This document shows positions 1 to 6,202 of a stretch of DNA of 9,801 bases, in pieces. Numbering within the stretch: position 1 is the first letter of the stretch; each line of letters begins with the position of its first letter. The position numbers and the translations under genes are program-made. Under the pieces are notes generated by a model, which made no database searches, was not told the DNA's origin, and worked only from the letters and a program-made list of their open reading frames with translations. This DNA is from UBA668 sp049318165 (GTDB lineage Bacteria > Actinomycetota > Acidimicrobiia > Acidimicrobiales > Ilumatobacteraceae): contig JBMOGW010000134.1 of the NCBI GenBank assembly GCA_049318165.1, positions 1 through 9,801 on the forward strand. The letters run 5' to 3'.

Positions 1-53
1 TGCGCGAGCGCGGTGGTGTCGAGGATGTCTGCGTGGGAGGAGGGAATCGTCAT
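1..53 (-). CDS. Partial N-terminus of a PPOX-class (possibly F420-dependent) oxidoreductase-like protein
   Basis: Only the first 17 complete codons are inside the window; the gene continues past the left edge. They read MTIPSSHADILDTTALA followed by H or Q. The pattern 'IP.SHADILD...LA' closely resembles the opening of actinobacterial pyridoxamine-5'-phosphate-oxidase-fold proteins, many of which are F420-dependent reductases. That resemblance is from memory of the family, and no cofactor-binding residues are visible. The ATG is supported by a TAGAAC hexamer ending 6 nt upstream, the leaderless spacing seen across the window. It lies 69 nt downstream of the proline racemase gene on the same strand but appears to have its own promoter. 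The family call rests on few residues and could be wrong. Confidence 0.55.
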   Translation of the reverse strand, partial: MTIPSSHADILDTTALA

Positions 54-59
54 GCCCCC

Positions 60-65
60 GTTCTA
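60..65 (-). promoter_or_regulatory. -10-like element (TAGAAC) for the left-edge gene
   Basis: On the minus strand TAGAAC is followed by GGGGGC (6 nt) and then the ATG at 53. This puts the expected transcription start at or within a base of the start codon, so the mRNA is probably leaderless. The surrounding 54-122 spacer is visibly more AT-rich than the flanking genes. No clear -35 was found. The 13-mer GATAGAACGGGGG is repeated exactly at the GNAT gene promoter (6488-6500). Confidence 0.5.
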
Positions 66-122
66 TCTTTGCGAGAGCAACGATATTCCCGGATTCCCGA
101 GATTTCATCTGGACACACACAG

Positions 123-1160
123 TCAGCGCAACTGGAAGCCGACACCCACTTCGTCGCCTGCGTCGAGCACGAACCGGTGGCTGCCGGTCTGCGATGCACG
201 CCCGCCCACCTGGGTGCGCACGGTGGGCCGACCCGCCACCGTCGGCCCGTCGCCCAGCACCCGGCCACTGAACCGCGACCCCACCACCGACGTGTGACGC
301 AGCACTTGCCCGCGGGCCAGCGTGCCGTGGTGGTCGAGCAGCGCAAGGCGCGCGCTGGTGCCGCTGCCACACGGCGAGCGGTCCACTTCGCCGTCGGCGA
401 AGATCGTCACGTTGCGCATGTGCAGGTCGCCGTCGAGTGATGGCAGCGCTTCGTGCCAGATCGTGCCGTAGCAACCGCTGAGGCGGGCGTCCACCGGGTG
501 CTGCACGCTGGGGTGAGCATCGATGGCCCACTTGATCGCACGTCCCACCTCGATCAACTCCGGCAGGTGCTCGGGCGTGATCTCGACACCCAACTGCGCC
601 ACGTCGGCCGACGCGTAGAACGCACCGCCGTACGAGACGTCGACCGTGAACGTGCGGCCCGATGCCTGCACCTCCACCGCCGTCGCCGACACCCACGCCG
701 GCACGTTCTCGAAGCGCACCTCGCCCACCACGCCGTCACGCACGTCGGCGTCGACGCGCAGCCGGCCGGACGGCACGTCGACGAACACGGTCGTCACCGG
801 CTCGACCGCGGCGATGCGTCCGGTGCGCAGGCCCCACGTGGTGCCGGCGATCGTGCCGTGCCCGCACGCGGTGGAGAAGCCGTCCTTGTGGAAGAACACG
901 AGGCCGAACGTCGTCGGGCGCCCCTCCTCGCCCGGCTCGGGGTCGGGTGGCGTGACGAAACAGCCGTACATGTCGGCGTGGCCGCGTGGCTCGTTGCACA
1001 GGAAGGCGCGCACGTCGTCGAGGTGCTGCTGGCTCCATTCGCGGCGGTCGAGCACGGTGATCCCCTGCGGCTCGGGCACGCCACCGGTGACGATGCGGAA
1101 CGGTTCACCGCCCGTGTGGAAGTCGTCCGAAGTGATGCCGGCGGCGAAGTCGATGGCCAT
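123..1160 (-). CDS. Proline racemase / 4-hydroxyproline 2-epimerase family protein
   Basis: Family members invert the alpha-carbon of proline or hydroxyproline with two cysteine thiols acting as the acid/base pair, without a cofactor; the enzyme is cytosolic. The 345-aa product has the usual family length. The N-terminal HTGGEP motif is at residues 15-20. The first catalytic cysteine is C99 in TACGHGTIAG, and the second is C264 in DRSPCGSGTSA. Keeping both cysteines argues for a racemase or epimerase rather than the trans-3-hydroxyproline dehydratase branch, where the second is Thr. Proline and 4-hydroxyproline cannot be separated from sequence alone, and no hydroxyproline-catabolic genes are adjacent. 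The open frame extends further upstream, but ATG 1160 is chosen because the family homology begins there and a TACCGT hexamer ends 7 nt before it. Confidence 0.9.
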   Translation of the reverse strand: MAIDFAAGITSDDFHTGGEPFRIVTGGVPEPQGITVLDRREWSQQHLDDVRAFLCNEPRGHADMYGCFVTPPDPEPGEEGRPTTFGLVFFHKDGFSTACGHGTIAGTTWGLRTGRIAAVEPVTTVFVDVPSGRLRVDADVRDGVVGEVRFENVPAWVSATAVEVQASGRTFTVDVSYGGAFYASADVAQLGVEITPEHLPELIEVGRAIKWAIDAHPSVQHPVDARLSGCYGTIWHEALPSLDGDLHMRNVTIFADGEVDRSPCGSGTSARLALLDHHGTLARGQVLRHTSVVGSRFSGRVLGDGPTVAGRPTVRTQVGGRASQTGSHRFVLDAGDEVGVGFQLR

Positions 1161-1167
1161 GCCGCCG

Positions 1168-1173
1168 ACGGTA
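1168..1173 (-). promoter_or_regulatory. -10-like element (TACCGT) for the proline racemase gene
   Basis: Minus-strand TACCGT is followed by CGGCGGC (7 nt) and ATG 1160. The TANNNT match with this spacing predicts a leaderless transcript. There is no strong Shine-Dalgarno sequence. It lies in the 126-nt divergent spacer 1161-1286, which holds no other gene I can support; no clear -35 is visible. Confidence 0.5.
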
Positions 1174-1274
1174 CCGCGGCGCGCCTCAGCCGACCACGCT
1201 GCGCCCAGCGCCTCGTCCGACCCGGCGATGGTGCCGTGCGCATCGTGGTGACGTGAGCGCGCGGGTCGCAGGGG

Positions 1275-1280
1275 TACATT
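1275..1280 (+). promoter_or_regulatory. -10-like element (TACATT) for the beta-propeller gene
   Basis: TACATT is followed by CGCCGC (6 nt) and GTG 1287. It is one of the best TANNNT matches in the window and fixes the GTG as the likely start of a leaderless mRNA. The -35 position is weak; TGACGT at 1249-1254 would need a 20-nt spacer. Confidence 0.55.
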
Positions 1281-1286
1281 CGCCGC

Positions 1287-2576
1287 GTGGATTCCGAGGC
1301 CGACACGCCCCAGGGCGCACCGCCGCGACCGCTGCTGCGCACCATGCTGATCACGGCCGCCGGGTTCGGCCTGCTGATTCCCATCGCACTGGCGATGCGC
1401 CCCGACGACGACGGCACGACCGGGCCCGCCGACACCACCACGACCACGCTCGCCACAGGCGCGGCGCCGGCAGCGGGCGCCGAGAGCACTGCGGCCGGCG
1501 GGTCCACCACCGCGCCCACCACGACGGTCGCGCCCACCACCACCGTGCCGGCCGCTCCGGCCGACGGCCGCAGCAGTGCCGAGCGGCGGCTGTCCAGCGC
1601 GTTCGTGGTGCGCAACGACGACCTGCAGCCGAAGAGCATCGTCGCCTCCGGCACGGGCGTGTTCGTGGCGCAGAACATGATGTACCGCCACAACGTGATG
1701 GTGTTCGACCGCAACGGCAACGAGATCACGAAGATCGACGACACCGTCGACCTGGCGGCATACGGCATCGAGGGCGGCGTCACGGCGCAGGGCTCACCGG
1801 TGGAAGCCGCGTTCATGCCCGACGCGTCGAAGGTCTACGTGTCGAACTACAAGATGTACGGCCCGGGCTTCACGCCCACCGCCGACGACAACTGCAACCG
1901 CGGCAAGTGGGACGACAGCTACGTCTACCGGATCGACACGACGTCGTGGAAGATCGAGAAGGTGATCCCCACGGGCTCGGTGCCGAAGTTCATGGCGATC
2001 ACCCCCGACGGCTCGCGACTCCTCGTGTCGAACTGGTGCGGCTTCGACGTCACCGTCATCGACACGGCCACCGACACACCGATCACCCGCATCGACGTCG
2101 GCCGCCACCCGCGCGGCATCGCCATCACCAAGGACTCGCGCTACGCGTACGTGGCGATCATGGGCGAGGCGAAGATCCTGAAGCTCGACCTGCAGTCCAA
2201 CCAGGTGATCGGCCAGGTGGGCGACGCCGGCCAGACGCCACGGCACCTGCTGCTGTCACCCGACGACCGCTACCTGTACGTGAGCAACAACCACGAGAAC
2301 CTGGTCCGCAAGATCGACCTGCGCGCCGGTGCCGCCGTCGGCAAGGCCCGCACCGGCGTGGAGACCCGCTCGATGGCGTTGGCGGAGGACGGCGAGAGCC
2401 TGTTCGTCGTCAACTACGAGGACGGCACGGTGAGCAAGGTGCGCACGTCCGACATGAAGATCCTGCAGACCGAGCCGTCCGGTGTGCACCCGGTGGGCAT
2501 CACCTACGACCCGGTCACCCGGCAGGTGTGGGTGGCCAACTACGCGGGAACACTGCACGTCTTCGTCGACGGGTAG
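1287..2576 (+). CDS. Membrane-anchored YVTN/YncE-type seven-bladed beta-propeller protein
   Basis: This 429-aa protein is recognisable by fold, not by a specific function. Residues 1-17 are a short cytoplasmic N-terminus with a few basic residues. Residues 19-37 form one hydrophobic membrane segment lacking a lipobox cysteine or clear signal-peptidase site, so it is likely an uncleaved anchor. Residues 48-92 are a Thr/Pro/Ala-rich stalk, probably O-glycosylated. From about 105 to the end there are seven repeats of roughly 40 residues with the YVTN pattern, for example MAITPDGSRLLVSNWCG, LLLSPDDRYLYVSNNHEN and ITYDPVTRQVWVANYAG. These repeats resemble YncE and 40-residue YVTN surface-layer proteins. 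C203 and C251 might pair. No catalytic motif is evident; ligand binding or a surface structural role is inference. GTG 1287 is supported by TACATT six bases upstream. The ACT gene follows after 19 nt. Confidence 0.85.
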   Translation: MDSEADTPQGAPPRPLLRTMLITAAGFGLLIPIALAMRPDDDGTTGPADTTTTTLATGAAPAAGAESTAAGGSTTAPTTTVAPTTTVPAAPADGRSSAERRLSSAFVVRNDDLQPKSIVASGTGVFVAQNMMYRHNVMVFDRNGNEITKIDDTVDLAAYGIEGGVTAQGSPVEAAFMPDASKVYVSNYKMYGPGFTPTADDNCNRGKWDDSYVYRIDTTSWKIEKVIPTGSVPKFMAITPDGSRLLVSNWCGFDVTVIDTATDTPITRIDVGRHPRGIAITKDSRYAYVAIMGEAKILKLDLQSNQVIGQVGDAGQTPRHLLLSPDDRYLYVSNNHENLVRKIDLRAGAAVGKARTGVETRSMALAEDGESLFVVNYEDGTVSKVRTSDMKILQTEPSGVHPVGITYDPVTRQVWVANYAGTLHVFVDG

Positions 2577-2582
2577 CGCCAG

Positions 2583-2588
2583 TAGCGT
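2583..2588 (+). promoter_or_regulatory. -10-like element (TAGCGT) for the tandem-ACT gene
   Basis: TAGCGT lies just after the propeller stop codon and is followed by GCAGCGC (7 nt) and ATG 2596. The leaderless spacing suggests independent transcription despite the 19-nt gap. No -35 consensus is visible. Confidence 0.4.
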
Positions 2589-2595
2589 GCAGCGC

Positions 2596-3111
2596 ATGGA
2601 CACCTTCGTGCTCACGGTCCTCGGTGACGACCGGCCCGGACTGGTCGACGCGCTCTCGGGTGTCATCACCGACCACGGCGCCAATTGGGAGCGCAGCCAG
2701 ATGGCTCGCCTGGGCGGCAAGTTCGCCGGCATCGTGCAGATCACCGTCGCCAGGTCGTCCACCACCGCGCTCATCGCCGCGCTCGAGGCGCTCAGCGGCG
2801 ACGGACTGCTGCAGGTGCGCATCGACGGCGCCGGCGCCGAGCCGCACGCCGCCGGCGCACGGTTCGTGCTGTCGATGATCGGCACCGATCGGCCCGGCCT
2901 CGTGCACTCGGTCGCCGCCGCGCTGGCGGAGGTGGGCGCCAGCATCGAGGAGCTCGACACCGCGACGTTCGACGCACCGATGGCCGGCGGCCGCATGTTC
3001 GAGGCCACCGCCGCCGTGGTGTTGCCCGACGGCCTGACCATCGGCACCGTCCGCGACCAACTCGAGGCACTCGCCGACCGCCTGATGGTCGACATCGACC
3101 TCACCGACTGA
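2596..3111 (+). CDS. Tandem ACT-domain protein (GcvR-like)
   Basis: The 171-aa product consists almost entirely of two ACT domains, at about residues 3-75 and 90-167. Each opens with the typical strand plus '(D)DRPGLV' turn: LTVLGDDRPGLVDALS and LSMIGTDRPGLVHSVA. ACT domains bind small ligands, usually amino acids, at dimer interfaces. The two-ACT architecture and length match the GcvR family; E. coli GcvR represses glycine cleavage genes by binding the activator GcvA. No DNA-binding or enzymatic domain is present, so it probably works through a partner or as an amino-acid sensor. No gcv genes are nearby, so the glycine link is not supported here. An upstream in-frame extension into the propeller gene was rejected because homology starts at ATG 2596 and a TAGCGT hexamer precedes it. 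Confidence 0.88.
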   Translation: MDTFVLTVLGDDRPGLVDALSGVITDHGANWERSQMARLGGKFAGIVQITVARSSTTALIAALEALSGDGLLQVRIDGAGAEPHAAGARFVLSMIGTDRPGLVHSVAAALAEVGASIEELDTATFDAPMAGGRMFEATAAVVLPDGLTIGTVRDQLEALADRLMVDIDLTD

Positions 3112-3132
3112 GGGGATGGGCGCCCTCGCCCC

Positions 3133-3178
3133 ATAACGAGTGTTTCGAGCGCCCCGTGGCGCACGAAACACTCGTTAT
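3133..3178. terminator. 46-nt near-perfect hairpin between convergent genes (candidate bidirectional terminator)
   Basis: The left arm ATAACGAGTGTTTCG (3133-3147) is perfectly complementary to the right arm CGAAACACTCGTTAT (3164-3178). Inside them are an A/A mismatch and a second 5-bp stem GCGCC/GGCGC closing a CCGT loop. It sits 22 nt after the ACT gene stop and 37 nt before the end of the nitroreductase gene on the opposite strand, where a terminator serving both would be. There is no T-tract on either side, so classical rho-independent action is uncertain. It could instead be an intergenic palindromic repeat element. Confidence 0.6.
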
Positions 3179-3214
3179 CGACGGAGCCCGGCGTCTGACC
3201 GCACTCCCCGGCCG

Positions 3215-3880
3215 TCAGGACTCGGGGGCGGGCTGCTTCCAGCGGTTCAGGAAGGTGACCTCGGCGGCGGGGCGCCGCGGCGCGGGGTGGAACGTGTCGC
3301 CGGTGTAGTAGCCGACGGCCAGCAGGCACACCTGCGTGACCGTGGGCGGGATGCCGAGCAGTGCGGCGATCTCCTCCTCGTGGTCGAGGTGGAAGGTGGT
3401 CCAGGCCGAGCCGATGCCCCGTGAGCGCGCGGCCAGCTGGAAGCTCCACACGCCCGGCAACACCGAGCCGTAGTACGCGGCCGAATGGCCTTGCGACTCG
3501 AGCGGCGGACGGTCGAGGCGCATCGACAACACGAACGCCGGCACCTCGGCGAAGTGGTCGACCAGGAAGTTGGCCGAACCGATGACGCGCTGGCTGCGGT
3601 CGTCGCCTCGGATCTCCGAATTCGCCGCCAGATACGGGCGGCCGACGTCGGCGAAGCGCACGCCGATCGCGGCCTTGGTGTCCGGATCGTCGATGATCAT
3701 CCACCGGTTGCGTTCGAGGTTGCCGCCCATCGGCGCATGGCCGGCCAGCTCGATGCACTCGAGCAGCACGTCGTACGGCACCGGCCGGGTGAGGTCGAGG
3801 CGCTGACGGACCTGCTTGGTGGTGCTCAGCAGGCGGTCCACCTCGGCGAGGTCGAATCCGGTACGCGGGTCGGTCGGCAT
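3215..3880 (-). CDS. Nitroreductase family (FMN-dependent) protein
   Basis: The 221-aa product is the usual length for the nitroreductase fold, whose members use FMN and NAD(P)H to reduce nitro groups, quinones or other substrates as homodimers in the cytosol. The N-terminal part has KQVRQRLDLTRPVP (22-35), the position of the FMN-phosphate-binding Arg motif. GHAPMGGNLERNRWMIIDDP (47-66) matches the 'APSGGN.Q.WRF' segment. LPGVWSFQLAARSRGIGSAW (141-160) matches the conserved helix before the dimer interface. Substrate cannot be assigned. The start at ATG 3880 follows homology and has GGGGGA (3886-3891) 5 nt upstream; ATG 3916 in frame is possible but unsupported. It is the only visible start in the window without a -10-like hexamer at leaderless spacing. 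It lies 53 nt downstream of the SGNH gene, so read-through from that gene is plausible. Confidence 0.88.
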   Translation of the reverse strand: MPTDPRTGFDLAEVDRLLSTTKQVRQRLDLTRPVPYDVLLECIELAGHAPMGGNLERNRWMIIDDPDTKAAIGVRFADVGRPYLAANSEIRGDDRSQRVIGSANFLVDHFAEVPAFVLSMRLDRPPLESQGHSAAYYGSVLPGVWSFQLAARSRGIGSAWTTFHLDHEEEIAALLGIPPTVTQVCLLAVGYYTGDTFHPAPRRPAAEVTFLNRWKQPAPES

Positions 3881-3885
3881 GGTGA

Positions 3886-3891
3886 TCCCCC
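3886..3891 (-). promoter_or_regulatory. Candidate ribosome-binding site (GGGGGA) of the nitroreductase gene
   Basis: On the minus strand GGGGGA is followed by TCACC (5 nt) and ATG 3880. It is the only start in the window where a Shine-Dalgarno-like G-rich tract replaces a leaderless -10 signal, and it favours ATG 3880 over ATG 3916. Confidence 0.45.
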
Positions 3892-3904
3892 AAGGTGGCC
3901 GTGG

Positions 3905-3929
3905 TCGAGCGCCCATCTTGGCGCGTCGA
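3905..3929 (-). terminator. Weak stem-loop downstream of the SGNH gene
   Basis: TCGA-GCGCC (3905-3913), a six-base loop, and GGCGC-G-TCGA (3920-3929) form a 9-bp stem with one bulged G. It begins 4 nt after the SGNH stop codon on the minus strand. No U-tract follows. It could terminate or attenuate transcription before the nitroreductase gene, or be chance in GC-rich DNA. Confidence 0.3.
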
Positions 3930-3933
3930 GCGG

Positions 3934-5070
3934 TCAGCGGGTGGCGAACGCCGCCTCGATCGCCTGAGCCATCTGCGGCGCCCGGTAGCGCGAGAACGTG
4001 TCGGTGATGTGGTGCTCGTCGCGGAACACCACGATGCCGTTGATGTCGACCTGGCACGAGTCGGCCGTGCAGAACCAGTTCGAGACGTCGACGAACGTGG
4101 CGCCGTGCTGCACCGCTGTCTCGGACAGCGGCCCGATTCGCTCGGTCTTCACGGCTGCGCTGCGCGGGCTGTCGCAGGCGCCGATGTTGCTGCGGTTCCC
4201 ACCGATGCAGGCGGGAATGCTCTGCCCGTTCATCTTCGGCACGTCCCCGACCACGAGCACTTTCGCCCCGGTCGACTTCACGGTGTCGATCGTCGCGCCG
4301 AGGCCCTTCTGCCACGCCCCGACTGCCTGGGCACGGGGGACGCCGACCACGGAGCGACGCGACAGCAGCGGCAGCACCACCATCGCGGGTTTCAGGCTGT
4401 TCGCATGGGCGAGCGCGTTCGGGCGCCACTGATCACACTGGCTGTACACGACGTTGCGCTGGTTCGGGTCGGCCGCCGAGTACACGGTCACATCGGCTGC
4501 CGGGCAGCCGGACTTCGTCACCATCACGATCTTCCAGCCGTTCGCCTTGCCGGCCTCGTCGAATGCACCCGCCCACGCCGCAGCGTGCGAATCGCCCACC
4601 ACGGCGATGACCGTGCTCGAGTTCCGGTCGCCGTAGACGCAGCCCTGCTTCGGCGTCGTGATGTTCCATGCGACGTGGCAGCCGTTGTCGTACACCTCGG
4701 GCCGGTCGCCCGAGGCGTTGCGCGCGTTGGGCCCGTCCGGCTGCGGACCGAGCGTCGCCGCCTCGGTCACGTCGGGCAGCACGTCCGGCACGATGACCGA
4801 TGGAACCGGCAACGTCGTGGTGGTGGGGGCCGCCGTCGTGGTGGGTGCGGCGGTGGTGGGCGCGACCGTGCTGGGCGGCGGCGTGGTCGGGGTGGCGGAC
4901 TCGGCGGTGGCGGTCGGCACCGTGGTCGAGTCACCGGCCTCAGGTGCCGCGGCCGCATCGGTGGGCGACGGCGCCTGGGCCGACGTGGTGGTGCACGCAA
5001 CGACGCCGGCGAGCAGCGCGACGAGTATGGCCGACCGAAGGGCAAAGGTGTGCACCACGGGTCGCCGCAT
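3934..5070 (-). CDS. Stand-alone SGNH-domain lipoprotein (OafA-type SGNH hydrolase/acyltransferase domain)
   Basis: This is a 378-aa predicted lipoprotein. Basic residues then a hydrophobic stretch end in the lipobox LAGVVAC, so C26 would be lipidated and the protein exported. Residues 27-90 are a Thr/Pro/Ala-rich stalk with PTT-type repeats. The remainder resembles the SGNH domain fused to OafA-type membrane acyltransferases. The nucleophile motif is VVGDSHAAAW with S161, and the C-terminal block is DEHHIT with D351/H354 as the likely Asp-His pair. Such domains transfer or remove acyl groups on cell-wall or surface glycans; the substrate here is unknown. Eight further cysteines in the exported part (131, 144, 189, 212, 288, 299, 334, 339) suggest disulfides. 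There is no acyltransferase-3 membrane domain in this gene or its neighbours. ATG 5070 is chosen over TTG 5079 because TACCTT ends 7 nt before it. Confidence 0.85.
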   Translation of the reverse strand: MRRPVVHTFALRSAILVALLAGVVACTTTSAQAPSPTDAAAAPEAGDSTTVPTATAESATPTTPPPSTVAPTTAAPTTTAAPTTTTLPVPSVIVPDVLPDVTEAATLGPQPDGPNARNASGDRPEVYDNGCHVAWNITTPKQGCVYGDRNSSTVIAVVGDSHAAAWAGAFDEAGKANGWKIVMVTKSGCPAADVTVYSAADPNQRNVVYSQCDQWRPNALAHANSLKPAMVVLPLLSRRSVVGVPRAQAVGAWQKGLGATIDTVKSTGAKVLVVGDVPKMNGQSIPACIGGNRSNIGACDSPRSAAVKTERIGPLSETAVQHGATFVDVSNWFCTADSCQVDINGIVVFRDEHHITDTFSRYRAPQMAQAIEAAFATR

Positions 5071-5077
5071 GCACGAC

Positions 5078-5083
5078 AAGGTA
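5078..5083 (-). promoter_or_regulatory. -10-like element (TACCTT) for the SGNH lipoprotein gene
   Basis: Minus-strand TACCTT is followed by GTCGTGC (7 nt) and ATG 5070, predicting a leaderless transcript and excluding TTG 5079, which would overlap the hexamer. No -35 consensus is seen; a 10-bp palindrome GCGATATCGC (5102-5111) covers that position. The 72-nt spacer 5071-5142 contains no gene. Confidence 0.5.
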
Positions 5084-5142
5084 CTCAGTCCGCCCGTTCC
5101 GGCGATATCGCGGCGGGCGGGCCGTGGCGTGTCCAGGCGTGT

Positions 5143-6168
5143 TCAGGCGTCGTCGGCCGCGGTCACGGGCTGCGACACGAACAGGTCCAGCCCCAGGCTG
5201 CGCGACAGCATCCGCGCGGCCAGTTGGCCCTTCACGCTGTTGCCTGCGGCATCCAGACGCGGGCCGAAGACGCCGAGCGAACCCTTGCCGGGGGCGACGG
5301 CCACGATGCCACCGCCGATGCCGCTCTTCGCCGGCAGGCCGACGTCGTACAACCAGTCGCCCGAGGTCTCGTACATGCCCGCCGTGGTCATCACCGCCAG
5401 CGCGGCACGGCAGGCGTCGATGCTCACGACCTGCTCGCCCGTCACCGGGTTCACACCACCGTCGGCCAGCGTCGCACCCATCACCGCGAGGTCGTGCGCC
5501 GACACGGCGAGCGAGCACTGCCGCGTGTACAGGTCGAGCGCTTCGTCCCCATCGGATCCGAGCCGCCCATAGCTGTGCAGCAGGTCGGTGATCGCGCGGT
5601 TGCGCATGTTGGTGGCCGACGCCGACGCGTACACGGCCTCCTGCACCTGCAGGCGACGGCCGGCGAAGGCCGACAGTCCGTCGTGGATGCGCGTCCAACG
5701 TGCGTCGCCATCGGCGGCGGGAACCCAGCTGGTGGTGGCGATCGCACCGGGGTTCACCATCGGGTTGGTGCGGCCGTCCGCCTGGCGCTCGACCGCCTCG
5801 AGCGAGTTGAAGGCTCGTCCGGTGGCGTTGGCGCCGATGGCGTCGCGCGCTGCGGCCACGCCGACGTCGTCGCACAACAGCGCGAACACGAACGGCTTCG
5901 ACACGCTCATCACCGGGTGCTCGACAGCCACGTCGCCCACTTCCACCGCGGCGCCGTCGACGCTCACCAGCGCGATGCCGTAGAGGTCGGGCTCCACCTC
6001 GGCCAGCGCCGGGTACACCTGCGAGCACGCACCCTCGCGGTCGCCCGCGTGTCGGTCGTGGGCGGCCTGCACCAGCGTCTGCGCCCGCTCACGCCCCGGC
6101 AGCACGCCCGTCGACACGAAGCGGGTGGTGGGCGCCGCGTCCGCGCCGGGAATCGATCCTGTCGTCAC
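5143..6168 (-). CDS. glsA: Serine-dependent glutaminase A
   Basis: The enzyme hydrolyses L-glutamine to glutamate and ammonia in the cytosol, using a beta-lactamase-like Ser-x-x-Lys pair. The 341-aa protein is slightly longer than the roughly 300-residue bacterial enzymes, the excess being an N-terminal extension of about 40 residues. Recognisable blocks in order: S88-V-S-K91 in HPVMSVSKPFVF (catalytic Ser/Lys); NPMVNPGAIATTSW (135-148), including a substrate-binding Asn; MRNRAITDLLHSYG (188-201); AHDLAVMGATLADGGVNP (224-241); and PAKSGIGGGIVAVAPGKG (279-296). All key motifs look intact. The start is GTG 6168, with CACGAT ending 6 nt before it. The GNAT gene ends 34 nt upstream on the same strand, so co-transcription with it is also possible. 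No glutamate or ammonium regulatory gene is adjacent. Confidence 0.95.
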   Translation of the reverse strand: MTTGSIPGADAAPTTRFVSTGVLPGRERAQTLVQAAHDRHAGDREGACSQVYPALAEVEPDLYGIALVSVDGAAVEVGDVAVEHPVMSVSKPFVFALLCDDVGVAAARDAIGANATGRAFNSLEAVERQADGRTNPMVNPGAIATTSWVPAADGDARWTRIHDGLSAFAGRRLQVQEAVYASASATNMRNRAITDLLHSYGRLGSDGDEALDLYTRQCSLAVSAHDLAVMGATLADGGVNPVTGEQVVSIDACRAALAVMTTAGMYETSGDWLYDVGLPAKSGIGGGIVAVAPGKGSLGVFGPRLDAAGNSVKGQLAARMLSRSLGLDLFVSQPVTAADDA

Positions 6169-6174
6169 GGCACC

Positions 6175-6180
6175 ATCGTG
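6175..6180 (-). promoter_or_regulatory. Weak -10-like element (CACGAT) for glsA
   Basis: Minus-strand CACGAT is followed by GGTGCC (6 nt) and GTG 6168. It keeps the A at position 2 and T at position 6 of TANNNT but has C first. An overlapping ATG gives only a three-codon ORF. Read-through from the GNAT gene is the alternative source of expression. Confidence 0.3.
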
Positions 6181-6202
6181 CCAGCCGCAGGGACGCGGCT
6201 CG

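Noticed and set aside
1253..2878. Long plus-strand frame (541 codons) covering the propeller and part of the ACT gene
   Set aside because: Out-of-frame shadow rich in Arg/His/Pro. The propeller and ACT frames have clear family motifs, proper starts and -10 signals.
2256..3893. Minus-strand frame running from the propeller gene through ACT and nitroreductase
   Set aside because: Low-complexity antisense translation with no domain. It conflicts with the better-supported plus-strand ACT gene and the in-frame nitroreductase.
3881..3916. ATG 3916 as an upstream start for the nitroreductase
   Set aside because: It would add 12 residues with no family similarity. It has neither a Shine-Dalgarno nor a -10-like signal, while ATG 3880 has GGGGGA at 5 nt.
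4801..4992. GTGGTG-rich repetitive DNA as a possible minisatellite or regulatory repeat
   Set aside because: It is explained by the Thr/Pro/Ala stalk codons of the SGNH lipoprotein on the minus strand.
5102..5111. 10-bp palindrome GCGATATCGC at the -35 position of the SGNH gene as an operator
   Set aside because: A single short palindrome with no matching site elsewhere that I noticed; expected by chance in 10 kb.
5127..5146. Two tandem 10-bp units GGCGTGTCCA / GGCGTGTTCA at the 3' end of glsA
   Set aside because: Only two imperfect copies, partly inside the final codon and stop; too short to separate from chance.
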